Shown here: piece after piece, positions 14,686 through 22,489 of the stretch
Layout of the letters: each line of letters opens with the position of its first letter
Position numbering within the stretch: position 1 is the stretch's first letter
Origin: CAYRTD01 sp964426915
GTDB taxonomy: Bacteria; Bacteroidota; Bacteroidia; Bacteroidales; GCA-2748055
Length of the DNA stretch: 22,499 bases
NCBI GenBank assembly: GCA_964426915.1
Contig: CAYRTD010000060.1
Span: 1-22,499, forward strand
Direction of reading: 5' to 3'
Made by a program: the position numbers and the translations under genes
The notes under the pieces: model-generated
What the model was told of the DNA's origin: nothing
The model's database searches: none
The model's input: the letters and a program-made list of their open reading frames with translations, nothing else

Positions 14686-16167
14686 ATGAAAATCCTTTTA
14701 ATAAATTTACCTTTTATTTTTGATAAAAAAAGTGATATTATTCTATCTCATTGCCTGGGTATTTTTCAAATTGCATCGTTTTTGAGAGAAAATAACAATG
14801 ACATAACTATATTAGATGCCCTTCAGGAAGGATCTAAGATTATAAAAAAGCACAATAAATATTATTATCGTGTTGGTTTAAGTGATGAGGAAATAATTGC
14901 AAGAATTTCTGCTGATATAGATTTAATAGGAATTTCAATCCCTTTTTCACATTTAGCATATCTAGCACATAATATTATTGATAAAATAAAATCTGTATAT
15001 AGCCATATCCCAATAGCTATAGGCGGAGTATATCCTAGTTCACAACCTGAATTGGCCGTAAAATCAAAGGCTGATTTTGTAATATTAGGAGAAGGTGAGG
15101 AACCCATGCTTGATATTGTACATTTTTTATCAAATAAAACTCATGAATTACCTAATAGTATTGTCAGGAATGAATCTGAATTAATATCCGCAAAATATCA
15201 TTTCTCACCAGATATTAACAGTTTCCCTTTACCTGCAAGAGATTTAGTTAAGTTTAACAATTATCTTGTACGTTCTCCTAGAAATGTTCGAGGTTGGAGA
15301 AGTGCGAGTATTATAACCTCAAAAGGCTGTCCCTTTGACTGTGAATTTTGTGCTGTCCATCCTGTCGGAGGGTATAAATGGCGTCCCTTATCTTCCGAAA
15401 GGGTATTGAAAGAAATTAATTATTTAGTAGATAATTATCAGGTAAATAATATTGAAATTGAAGATGACAATTTCACTATAAATAAACAACGTGTAGAAGA
15501 AATATTGAATGGCATTATAGAAATTAATAAAAATAAACAGTTCTTGTCATGGCAGGCATTGAATGGATTGAGAATTGATACACTAAATGAGGATTTAATA
15601 AAATTATTTAAAGAGTCAAACTGCCGGCATTTAAATATAGCTTTGGAGCATGGAGATAAGGAAATGCTCAATATTATTGGTAAAAAACTAAACTTGGATA
15701 AAGTAATTGAGATTGTTAAATTATTCAAAAAATATGAAATAGACTCTCATATATTTACAATTTATGGTTACCCTGGTGAAAGCAAAGAAAGATTTGAAAA
15801 TGCACTAAATTATTATTCTCAAATAAAAAAAATAGCTCCCAATATTGTTTTTAAATTCTTCATTGCTCAACCATATCCTAATACTAAATTGTTTCAGCGA
15901 TGTGTTCGTGAAGGATATTTGCATGATGATGTTTTTTCAGATATAACCAAGATAAATAATTTTTCAACTTCCAATAAAATATGGATTACTACACCTGATT
16001 TTGACAAATCAGAAATCAAGAAGCGTAAAAAGAGATTAAGAAAAAAATTATTTACGCCAAAAGAATATTTAATGCAAACTATACGTGAAAAGCTTCCAGA
16101 TGAAATAGTAGACAAACTCTATTCAATTTATCATAAAATAGCTAAAAGAACATTAAAAGCTACTTAA
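14686..16167 (+). CDS. B12-binding domain radical SAM protein
   Basis: A 493-residue class B type radical SAM enzyme of the BchE/HpnP-like group. The N-terminal cobalamin-binding domain (1-165) has the KILLINLP start, IGISIPFSHL (81-90), AIGGVYPSSQP (111-121) and LGEGEEP (134-140). The radical SAM core begins near 205, with SKGCPFDCEFC giving the CxxxCxxC cluster ligands Cys215, Cys219 and Cys222, and later YGYPGES. A basic C-terminal tail follows (KKRKKRLRKKLF). Such enzymes do methyl transfers or ring and lipid modifications; the substrate is unknown. The gene is markedly more AT-rich in base and codon use than its neighbours, has no operon partner, and follows a tRNA gene, which together suggest transfer. 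It starts with ATG 14686 after an A-rich leader; an intact frame. Confidence 0.85.
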   Translation: MKILLINLPFIFDKKSDIILSHCLGIFQIASFLRENNNDITILDALQEGSKIIKKHNKYYYRVGLSDEEIIARISADIDLIGISIPFSHLAYLAHNIIDKIKSVYSHIPIAIGGVYPSSQPELAVKSKADFVILGEGEEPMLDIVHFLSNKTHELPNSIVRNESELISAKYHFSPDINSFPLPARDLVKFNNYLVRSPRNVRGWRSASIITSKGCPFDCEFCAVHPVGGYKWRPLSSERVLKEINYLVDNYQVNNIEIEDDNFTINKQRVEEILNGIIEINKNKQFLSWQALNGLRIDTLNEDLIKLFKESNCRHLNIALEHGDKEMLNIIGKKLNLDKVIEIVKLFKKYEIDSHIFTIYGYPGESKERFENALNYYSQIKKIAPNIVFKFFIAQPYPNTKLFQRCVREGYLHDDVFSDITKINNFSTSNKIWITTPDFDKSEIKKRKKRLRKKLFTPKEYLMQTIREKLPDEIVDKLYSIYHKIAKRTLKAT

Positions 16168-16411
16168 CAGCATAGAACTACGACTTTAGGACATTTTAGA
16201 GAAATATTCTGCAGTTTTAATTTTTTTGGTTGAGAAAAAAAAGATGATTCTAGCATTAGCACAGAGAAATCCGAAACGAGGAGATATTAAATCTAATCTG
16301 ATTGACCATTGTAACTTTTATCTTGTAAGTATATTTTTTACACTCAATGATTCCTAATGCTTATAAAACGCTTTATCCATATTCATGCCCATTCCAGGCC
16401 TGTTAAACCGA

Positions 16412-17122
16412 TCACCGATCACCACTCATTATCCTCACCTCCGTCCTCCTGTTTCTTTGTCTGCCCTCAGGTGAGGTGTTTGGAGCTATTGGCTGTCTCT
16501 CTCCATATCCCTTCGCTATAATTCTTTCAGGATTAATTCCCTTGGATATCAAATAATTACGAACTGTGACAGATCTTGCTTCAGATAATTTAACATTGGA
16601 TTCTTCATCTCCGACATCATCAGTGTGACCAGCGATTTCTATAACTAAATCCTCTTTAAGTTTCATGTATTCTAGCAATTCTTTGAGTTCGGTGTAAGAA
16701 TCTTTAGTTAATGATGATTTCCCGGATTCAAATTCTACATTGTCGAGGGTAAATGTTTTAGGTTGCTCAAATTGGATGGTTAGTGTTGTCTTTCCGTAAC
16801 TCTCATTTTCTCCTAATACCGGAAGTTCAAACCTGTTGTAATCTTTTGCTTCTCCAACGCCTTTAATTTTAATGAGGTAGGTTTCGCCTCCTTCCAGCAT
16901 AATATCAAATTTCCCTTCAGAATTACTAACCCCCCTGTAAGTCCGTTTTGAATCCAATCCCTCGAAGATTATCTGTTCACCCTCTACAGGCATATTATTG
17001 AAATCGATGACAATTACCAGAACCGGGGCTTTATTTGTCGTATCGTTCTGTTGACCCGCGGTATTACCACAGGTAGCAATAATGACTGACAAAATCACAA
17101 TAATTATTGTTAAAAGTTTCAT
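16412..17122 (-). CDS. OmpA-family peptidoglycan-binding envelope protein
   Basis: 236 residues. An N-terminal signal (residues 1 to about 23) ends in IIATC-GN; the Cys might be a lipobox, though Thr at -1 is unusual, so lipoprotein status is uncertain. Residues about 30-110 form a small carboxypeptidase-regulatory or invasin-like beta domain (NMPVEGEQIIFEG, then GKFDIMLEGGETYLIKI). The C-terminal OmpA domain starts near VEFESGKSSLT (133-143); it contains AGHTDDVGDEESNVKLSEARS with the conserved peptidoglycan-contact Asp and Arg positions, then RIIAKGYGERQPIA and GRQRNRRTEVRI. It probably anchors the envelope to peptidoglycan in the periplasm. It is divergent from the histidine kinase with 246 bp between. 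Confidence 0.88.
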   Translation of the reverse strand: MKLLTIIIVILSVIIATCGNTAGQQNDTTNKAPVLVIVIDFNNMPVEGEQIIFEGLDSKRTYRGVSNSEGKFDIMLEGGETYLIKIKGVGEAKDYNRFELPVLGENESYGKTTLTIQFEQPKTFTLDNVEFESGKSSLTKDSYTELKELLEYMKLKEDLVIEIAGHTDDVGDEESNVKLSEARSVTVRNYLISKGINPERIIAKGYGERQPIAPNTSPEGRQRNRRTEVRIMSGDR

Positions 17123-17188
17123 TTCTTATTCTTAATTTACAAAGAGATCTGATCAATTTTTGATCCCATTTTTCTGGTTTTCAATATA

Positions 17189-17196
17189 CAAATGTA
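17189..17196 (-). promoter_or_regulatory. Possible -7 promoter element of the OmpA-like gene (TACATTTG)
   Basis: An exact TAnnTTTG on the minus strand, about 66 nt before the start codon, overlapping the dyad ATACA-AA-TGTAT (17186-17197). No clear -33 element is seen. Confidence 0.35.
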
Positions 17197-17325
17197 TTTA
17201 AATTTGAATATATGCCTGGATTGTGAGTTAAATAATTGGCAATGAGTAGACACCCTGGATGTTAAAATTGGAGTCTGATAGTCATGAACATCTGAAAATG
17301 CTGCTTTCAGGTACTAATTGTGAGG

Positions 17326-17354
17326 ATGCCATAAAGTTAATGGCATTACCTTTG
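17326..17354 (+). promoter_or_regulatory. -7 element with adjacent inverted repeat, histidine kinase promoter
   Basis: TACCTTTG (17347-17354) fits TAnnTTTG, 14 nt before the ATG. Directly upstream is a perfect dyad: ATGCCAT (17326-17332), 7-nt spacer, ATGGCAT (17340-17346). This occupies the -33/-7 spacer, a position where a repressor could block the promoter. The leader would be nearly absent. Confidence 0.4.
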
Positions 17355-17368
17355 TAGTAATAAAAAAA

Positions 17369-18511
17369 ATGAAAAAGAAGCCCACATATGAAGAATTAGA
17401 ACAGCAAATTGAAGAATTCAAAAAAAGGGATGAAGAAAAATTCAACCAGCTTATTAAGAATTCATTTGATATGATAGTGCTGTTGGATTCTAATGGAGTC
17501 CAGCATTATGTTAGCGAATCATGTGAGCGGATTTTAGGTTTTAAGCCGGAAGAATTAATAAATATTTCTATTATCAAAAAAATGGTTCACCCGGATGATC
17601 AGGAAAAAACACTGGCAGGACTAAATGATATTATAGAAAATTCGACGAATGGAGGTGTACAATACAGGCACCGGCATAAAAATGGAGGTTGGGTATATCT
17701 GGAAGCATTTGGTACCAATCAAATAAATAACCCGCAAATTAAATCAGTGGTGCTGAATGTCAGGGATATTACCGAACGTAAAAAAACGGAAAGAGAGTTA
17801 ATAGAAAGCAGAGCCCGTTTGAGTGATGCCAATTCTACCAAGGATCGTTTTTTCTCTATCATTGGGCACGATTTGAAGAGCCCTTTTAATAGTATTGTTG
17901 GATTTAGCGATATACTTTTAGAGAAGATTAATAAGAAGGACTATAACGGGATTGAAGATTATGCCAGAATAATTCATGATTCCTCGCATCGGGTAATAAA
18001 TTTGCTTACAAATTTGCTGGAATGGTCACGAACACAAACTGGAAGAATAGAATTTAATCCGGAGTGCCTTGAACTTGTAATTCAGATAAATGATGTTGTG
18101 GAATTATTAAATGATTCAGCGCAACAAAAATCTATCATTATTTCAAAAAAGCTACCTCATAAGATGACAGTAGTTTCAGACAAGGCTATGGTAAGGACCA
18201 TTTTAAGGAACCTGATATCGAATGCGATAAAATTCACCCATTCCGGCGGTGAAATCCTTATTAGTATCGGGCAAAACCCGAAAGAAGTGATTATCTCTGT
18301 AGCAGATAATGGAGTTGGTATAAAAAAAGAAAATATCGAAAATCTGTTCCGGATTGATTATAGCTACTCAACATTAGGCACAAATATGGAGACAGGAACA
18401 GGATTGGGTTTGTTACTTTGCAAGGAATTCGTCGATTTGCACGGTGGTGCAATTTGGGCGGAAAGCGATGAAGGAAGTGGTAGTGTATTCAATTTTTCAT
18501 TACCTCTTTGA
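17369..18511 (+). CDS. PAS domain sensor histidine kinase
   Basis: 380 residues, without a signal peptide or transmembrane segment, so likely cytoplasmic. A short coiled coil (about 5-30) leads to one PAS domain (about 24-137; FDMIVLLDSNG, then the PAC ending VVLNVRDITERKKTERE). The HisKA domain has FFSIIGHDLKSPFNSIVGFS with phospho-acceptor His167. The HATPase domain has the N box RNLISNAIKFTH (280-291), the G1 box DNGVGI (313-318), and G2 GTGLGLLLCKEF (343-354). It senses an unknown signal, possibly a PAS-bound ligand. No response regulator gene lies beside it, so it is an orphan kinase here. It is divergent from the OmpA-like gene. Confidence 0.9.
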   Translation: MKKKPTYEELEQQIEEFKKRDEEKFNQLIKNSFDMIVLLDSNGVQHYVSESCERILGFKPEELINISIIKKMVHPDDQEKTLAGLNDIIENSTNGGVQYRHRHKNGGWVYLEAFGTNQINNPQIKSVVLNVRDITERKKTERELIESRARLSDANSTKDRFFSIIGHDLKSPFNSIVGFSDILLEKINKKDYNGIEDYARIIHDSSHRVINLLTNLLEWSRTQTGRIEFNPECLELVIQINDVVELLNDSAQQKSIIISKKLPHKMTVVSDKAMVRTILRNLISNAIKFTHSGGEILISIGQNPKEVIISVADNGVGIKKENIENLFRIDYSYSTLGTNMETGTGLGLLLCKEFVDLHGGAIWAESDEGSGSVFNFSLPL

Positions 18512-18834
18512 TAATTGAAGCGTTTATTACTTAATAATTTATGAGATTATTTATTACTTCCTTCTTTTCTTTTTAAGATTCTTACGCTTTGCTCAGGATT
18601 CAGTTCAACCTTGCATTTTTCAGTCCACCTTTGGTTTCTGGAAAACGGGTTTCACTGAACTCCTTACTCCTTTAAGTTTTCAGCTTCTTCCTGCTTTTAG
18701 TTTTGAGTTTTGAGCTTTTTTGATTAGGGTTAGGGATTGGGGATTGAGAACGTTTAGCGCATACCGATCTCCGATTACTGATCACTTCCTCACCCTCAAG
18801 GGTCTCAGCAGTAAAATAGTTCTCAAAGCCATTG
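18512..18834. other. Intergenic region with degenerate short tandem repeats
   Basis: 323 bases without a credible gene. They contain direct repeats with a period of about 7-8 bp: TTTTGAGTTTTGAG (around 18702), TAGGGATTGGGGATTGAG (around 18731), and ACCGATCTCCGATTACTGATCAC (around 18765). A short minus-strand frame reads through these and is not a believable protein. Confidence 0.45.
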
Positions 18835-19344
18835 TCAAGTACCAATAATTCCATATCCTCCCAAAATATTAGAATATACATTCATGGGTTCCGATTGTCC
18901 GTAAATAACATCAGACTTACTCATATAACCCTGCCTTAATAATGAAACACTGTATTTATAATAGTTTTCTGATATAGTTCTGAAATAAATAGTGATAACA
19001 TGAGGTATTACATTTTGTCCGGGAGTGATAATCCCATGTTTATAAATAACAGGTATACTGATTTGTTCTCCATTAAAAGAGGCATCACTGAATGGAAGAA
19101 AGACCAGTTATCATGATCCAGGCTTAAAGTTGATGGATAATAGGGTTCCGAAGTTATAGAAGGAAAGTCTGTATAAAGGTTTTTCAAGCCTTCGGTAGCC
19201 GAGGAGCCTATTGAAGTTTCATAAAAGTTAGCTCCATCAGGAGGATCTATAAAAAACAATATTCACCAGTGCAAAATTCCGGTTGTATTCTTCCTTTCCG
19301 GCATAAGAGTCAACAATGAATTTTTCCGGAAATACTTTTTCGGG
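18835..19344 (-). pseudogene. Truncated, frameshifted DUF4249 family protein
   Basis: Three minus-strand frames join into one protein. The first (from about 19344) reads PEKFIVDSYAGKEEYNRNFALVNIVF. The second continues IDPPDGANFYETSIG to SLDHDN. The third reads LVFLPFSDASFNGEQISIP, then ISENYYKYSVSLLRQG and EPMNVYSNILGGYGIIGT before a stop. The ending (EEYYKYL-like, then VYSNI-GG-GI) matches the C-terminus of DUF4249, exported or lipoprotein proteins usually paired with TonB-dependent receptors in Bacteroidetes. The frame breaks fit an extra T in the run at 19251-19256 and a lost C near 19107. An in-frame stop precedes the first piece, and the N-terminal half is gone, with a REP-like element and an IS on that side. 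Sequencing error could explain the indels but not the missing N-terminus. Confidence 0.65.
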
Positions 19345-19387
19345 TTAAATATCTGATCTCCTGAATTATTTTTTATTTTTTTTCAAT

Positions 19388-19457
19388 ACTGCAATCTCAT
19401 TGCAGTAGGATTTTGTATTTTAAAAGACCTTCGAGGTCTTAAAACCTCGAAGGTCTC
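19388..19457. repeat. REP-like element: two adjacent hairpins, copy 2
   Basis: ACTGCAAT-CTC-ATTGCAGT (19388-19406), then after a ~19-nt spacer GACCTTCGAGGT (19426-19437), loop CTTAAA and its complement (19444-19455). Stems, second loop and order are the same as in the copy beside the RAYT gene at 3423-3493; only the loop of the first hairpin and the spacer differ. The IS element starts 20 bp to its right. Confidence 0.7.
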
Positions 19458-19470
19458 AAAAAGAATTGTT

Positions 19471-19477
19471 TATATTA
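19471..19477. repeat. Target site duplication, left (TATATTA)
   Basis: The same 7 bases occur directly outside the right inverted end at 21158-21164, which defines the insertion. Confidence 0.8.
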
Positions 19478-19606
19478 GGGTCTGCTGAAAAAGTGTTTTT
19501 ATTCACACAGAATCTTGATAATCAAAATAATAAGTTAATAATTATGCATCGATTTAGTAGCTAAAATGCAAAGAAAAACATAGGTTGTACTTAAAAAGTT
19601 TGCATT

Positions 19607-21049
19607 ATGGTACGCTATATTTCGGAAAAACAATTGACGATTGGCGAATTTAAAACACCCTTTCAGACCAAATTATCACCGGAGAATCGCTGGGTAAAAC
19701 TTAGCCAGGTGGTACCTTGGGATGAGTTTGCTTCAGCCTATATGGGGATGATGAATAAAGGTTTTGGTCGCCCGGGGGTATCTCCACGACTAGTGCTGGG
19801 AGCTCTAATAATCAAACATTTAGAAAAACTTGACGACCGTGGTGTCATTCAAGCTATAGAGGAGAATATCTACATGCAGTATTTTGTTGGTTTAAAGGAG
19901 TTTACCATTGAACCGGTGTTTGATCCTTCGTTATTTGTAGAAATCCGAAAGCGAGTTGGACTGGAGATTTTCGATGCGTTGAATGTAGATTTGATCCGTA
20001 GTGTTAGTGAGAAGAAAGATAAGACTCATAACAAAAAGAAGAAAAACGATGGAGACGATGAACCGAAAAATAAGGGAAAAATGCAAGCCGATGCGACCGT
20101 AGCGGATCAATATATTACCTATCCAACGGATAATGGGATATTAAATGATGGCAGGAAAAAATGTGAAAAGTTGATTGACAAACTCTATGAAGCTAACGGA
20201 AAGCAAGGAATTAAACCACGGACCTATCGTCGAAAGATGGATACGGCCTATTTGGAATACTCAAAGAAAAAGAAAAAGAGCAAATCGGTTCACCGGAAGA
20301 TGACCAGAAAATTATTAGAGAGTGTGGGCAGGGATATAAAACATATAGACCGGATATTGGATATATTCGAAAAAAGAGGGGATCAGTTCCCAATGCGTCA
20401 TTCAGACCTGCGACTATTATGGATTATCCGCACAGTTTATGATCAACAGAAATACATGTATGAAAACAAAAGTCAGAGCTGTTCAGATCGTATTGTAAGC
20501 ATTCATCAACCGCATGTTCGTCCTATTCCAAGGGGTAAGTTGAAATCGCAAATTGAATTTGGAGCAAAATTAGGAGTCAGCTTGGATGACGGCTTTGCCC
20601 GAATCAACACGTTTAGCTGGGATGCATATCATGAAGCCAGGGATTTAATTCCTCAGATAGAAGCCTACAGGGAACTTCATGGTCATTATCCCGAGTTGGT
20701 TCAGGTTGATAAGATATACGCAACAAGAGAGAACAGGCGATGGCTAAAGGAAAAAGGGATCAGGATTACAGCCCCACCGTTAGGGCGAAAACCTTCGAAA
20801 ACAGATCAAACGTACTATCAAAAACGAAAATCTAAAAACGAAGCGGTAGAAAGAAATCATATCGAAGGGAAATTTGGACAAGGCAAGAACGGATACAATC
20901 TGAATGAGATCCGGGCCAGACTAGCGGCTACTTCAGAAAGTTGGATTGCATGTATCTTCTTTATAATGAACCTCATACACCATGAAGGTAAAGTTTTTTT
21001 GGCTTTATTTTTCAGGTGGCTTTTCCTTGGTCATACCAAGCTCCGTTGA
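19607..21049 (+). CDS. IS5/IS1182-type DDE transposase
   Basis: 480 residues. The N-terminal DUF772-type region (about 50-130: GRPGVSPRLVLGALIIKHLE, then DDRGVIQAIEENIYMQYFVGL) is followed by a lysine-rich linker and a DDE_Tnp_1 catalytic fold. Probable catalytic residues are Asp162 (QADATVAD), Asp368 (VQVDKIYATR) and Glu420 (ERNHIEGKFGQGK). It cuts and joins the element ends. The long insertion between the first and second Asp is usual for the group. The frame is open from the ATG at 19607 to the stop, filling most of the space between the inverted ends. The extreme C-terminus (VFLALFFRWLFLGHTK) is hydrophobic, as in relatives. It is likely functional. Confidence 0.9.
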   Translation: MVRYISEKQLTIGEFKTPFQTKLSPENRWVKLSQVVPWDEFASAYMGMMNKGFGRPGVSPRLVLGALIIKHLEKLDDRGVIQAIEENIYMQYFVGLKEFTIEPVFDPSLFVEIRKRVGLEIFDALNVDLIRSVSEKKDKTHNKKKKNDGDDEPKNKGKMQADATVADQYITYPTDNGILNDGRKKCEKLIDKLYEANGKQGIKPRTYRRKMDTAYLEYSKKKKKSKSVHRKMTRKLLESVGRDIKHIDRILDIFEKRGDQFPMRHSDLRLLWIIRTVYDQQKYMYENKSQSCSDRIVSIHQPHVRPIPRGKLKSQIEFGAKLGVSLDDGFARINTFSWDAYHEARDLIPQIEAYRELHGHYPELVQVDKIYATRENRRWLKEKGIRITAPPLGRKPSKTDQTYYQKRKSKNEAVERNHIEGKFGQGKNGYNLNEIRARLAATSESWIACIFFIMNLIHHEGKVFLALFFRWLFLGHTKLR

Positions 21050-21131
21050 TAAGTCTGTCAACAGAGGCATATTTATATATGCAGCCCTTCTTGAGAACAA
21101 ATAGCCTTCTTAAAATGAATCATTAAAAAAT

Positions 21132-21156
21132 GGTTTGCTGACTTTCTCAGCAAACC
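21132..21156 (+). terminator. Hairpin at the right end of the IS
   Basis: GGTTTGCTGA (21132-21141), loop CTTTC, TCAGCAAACC (21147-21156): a perfect 10-bp stem that includes the right inverted repeat. It could stop transposase read-through or read-in, though no long T-run follows. Confidence 0.4.
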
Positions 21157-21157
21157 C

Positions 21158-21164
21158 TATATTA
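21158..21164. repeat. Target site duplication, right (TATATTA)
   Basis: Identical to 19471-19477 on the other side of the IS. Confidence 0.8.
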
Positions 21165-21435
21165 GCGACTTCATAATGTGTTCCCTGAAACCAGGAATTA
21201 GGGACAACAACAAGACAAAGAGTGAGGCGGGCGAAACTATAATTGAAAAAAACTGCACATATTTATCCGGCAGAGTTTGTGGTGAATATTGTTCTTTTTA
21301 TCTTTATTATGTGGTTTATAAGGTATTGTATATATTTAAGTTATTGCCAGCTGTCATTGGTCTGGTTCAGTTTTATCCCCCGGGTATGTCAAATTTTACA
21401 TGAATTTTGATAAATGAAATTCCTGCAAAATATAT
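21165..21435. other. Flank of the IS, no gene seen
   Basis: 271 bases continuing the sequence interrupted by the IS. A 75-codon plus-strand frame (21176-21403) has no domain, signal or ribosome site and an odd Cys/Tyr-rich composition; I do not call it. I could not find the missing N-terminal part of the DUF4249 gene here. Confidence 0.4.
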
Positions 21436-22446
21436 ATGAGGAAAAATTCAAATAAATATTCCGGATTAATACATTCCAGTGACGAAGATGCTGGTTATAG
21501 CAGGAAAAAGCATGGCCGCGGATTTATGTATTTTGATGAGAGGAGGAATAAAATCTCTGATAAAAATGAGATTGAACGAATTAAGAATATTGGAATACCG
21601 CCTGTCTGGGAAGAGGTATGGATATGTCCCGATCCCCGTGGGCATTTGCAGGCCACCGGTATGGATTCAAAACAAAGGAAGCAGTATCTGTATCATGAAG
21701 AATGGAATGCTTTTCAACAGAACACCAAATTTGAGAGGCTGGTAGAATTCGGTTTTGCTTTACCCGAAATAAGAAATAGAATATCCATTGATCTGAAAAA
21801 GGAGGAGTGGACCCGTGAACGAGTCATTGCACTTATTATTGGAATTCTTGATGAGACTTATATCCGGATAGGTAATAAACAATATTTTGAGGATAATGAA
21901 ACGCATGGACTAACAACACTAAGGAGAAAACATCTTAAAATCGGTCCGAAAGAGGCAGTTCTTAACTATACAGGAAAGCATAAAAAAGAAAGGACAGTAA
22001 GGATCAATAACAAAAATTTTATAAAGCTGGTTAAGGAATGCTCGGAGCTGCCCGGATACGAGATATTTCGCTATAAGAGCAAAAATGGAAAAATGATAAC
22101 CATAACTTCCTCTGATGTGAACGAATACCTGCAGGATATAACGGGAGATAAGTTTAGCAGTAAAAATTTCAGGACCTGGGGAGGAACGGTCACCGCAATA
22201 AAAAAATACCCTGATGCGAAAGAAAAGGTCAGGAATAATCCCCGTCTGAAATTACGAAGGGCGATTGTGAAAGAGGTTGCAAGGGAACTTAACAACACCA
22301 TCGCGGTAAGTGAAAAATATTATATCCATCCTGAGGTACTGGATGCTCTTGACAGCTTATATTTTTCTCCGGGCAGATATAAAGTGGACGATAAGCCGGA
22401 AGCGCTTGATTTGGAGGAAAGAGTAGTACTCGCGATAATAGCTTGA
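21436..22446 (+). CDS. DNA topoisomerase IB (bacterial, poxvirus-type)
   Basis: 336 residues. It relaxes supercoils by a transient 3'-phosphotyrosine nick, without ATP. The N-terminal domain (about 1-100) has GFMYFD, IKNIGIPPVWEEVWICPDP and GHLQATGMDSKQRKQYLYH, the standard bacterial TopIB start. The catalytic domain has Arg144 (ETYIRIGN), Lys181 (NYTGKHKKE), Arg246 (FRTWGGT), and Tyr296 in the closing KYYIHPEV, the expected nucleophile; Tyr295 is next to it. Length is normal for the family and the gene is intact. It starts with ATG 21436 after an A-rich leader. It appears monocistronic; its stop codon overlaps an inverted copy of the repeat found at the left window edge, which could act as its transcript end. 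Confidence 0.92.
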   Translation: MRKNSNKYSGLIHSSDEDAGYSRKKHGRGFMYFDERRNKISDKNEIERIKNIGIPPVWEEVWICPDPRGHLQATGMDSKQRKQYLYHEEWNAFQQNTKFERLVEFGFALPEIRNRISIDLKKEEWTRERVIALIIGILDETYIRIGNKQYFEDNETHGLTTLRRKHLKIGPKEAVLNYTGKHKKERTVRINNKNFIKLVKECSELPGYEIFRYKSKNGKMITITSSDVNEYLQDITGDKFSSKNFRTWGGTVTAIKKYPDAKEKVRNNPRLKLRRAIVKEVARELNNTIAVSEKYYIHPEVLDALDSLYFSPGRYKVDDKPEALDLEERVVLAIIA

Positions 22447-22489
22447 CTTTATTGACGGACACTAATTAGAGTCTGTCCATAATGTCCGA
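22443..22489. repeat. GACAGAC palindrome, inverted copy at the right edge
   Basis: Arms 22443-22460 and 22471-22489 are near-complementary, around ACTAATTAGA. Read on the minus strand, the repeat begins AACGCAGATATCGGACATT, the same core as the tails at 114-174 and 275-310. It starts at the topoisomerase stop codon. The unit runs on past the window edge. Confidence 0.6.

Larger units (their letters stand above)
19478..21157 (+). mobile_element. Complete IS5/IS1182-type insertion sequence (1680 bp)
   Basis: Terminal inverted repeats GGGTCTGCTGAAAAAGT (19478-19494) and the complement of GGGTTTGCTGAGAAAGT (21141-21157) match at 15 of 17 positions. The element has one full-length transposase gene and is flanked by a perfect 7-bp direct repeat, TATATTA. 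Complete ends and an unmutated duplication point to a fairly recent insertion. Removing the element and one duplication joins the flank holding the REP-like copy to GCGACTTCATAATG. The IS family name is a judgement from the transposase; it was not matched to a named element. Confidence 0.85.

Noticed and set aside
18672..18881. A 69-codon minus-strand frame
   Set aside because: It runs through short tandem repeats and out of frame across the end of the DUF4249 remnant; no protein character.
21176..21403. A 75-codon plus-strand frame after the IS
   Set aside because: No domain, signal peptide or start context, and an unusual composition; likely chance.
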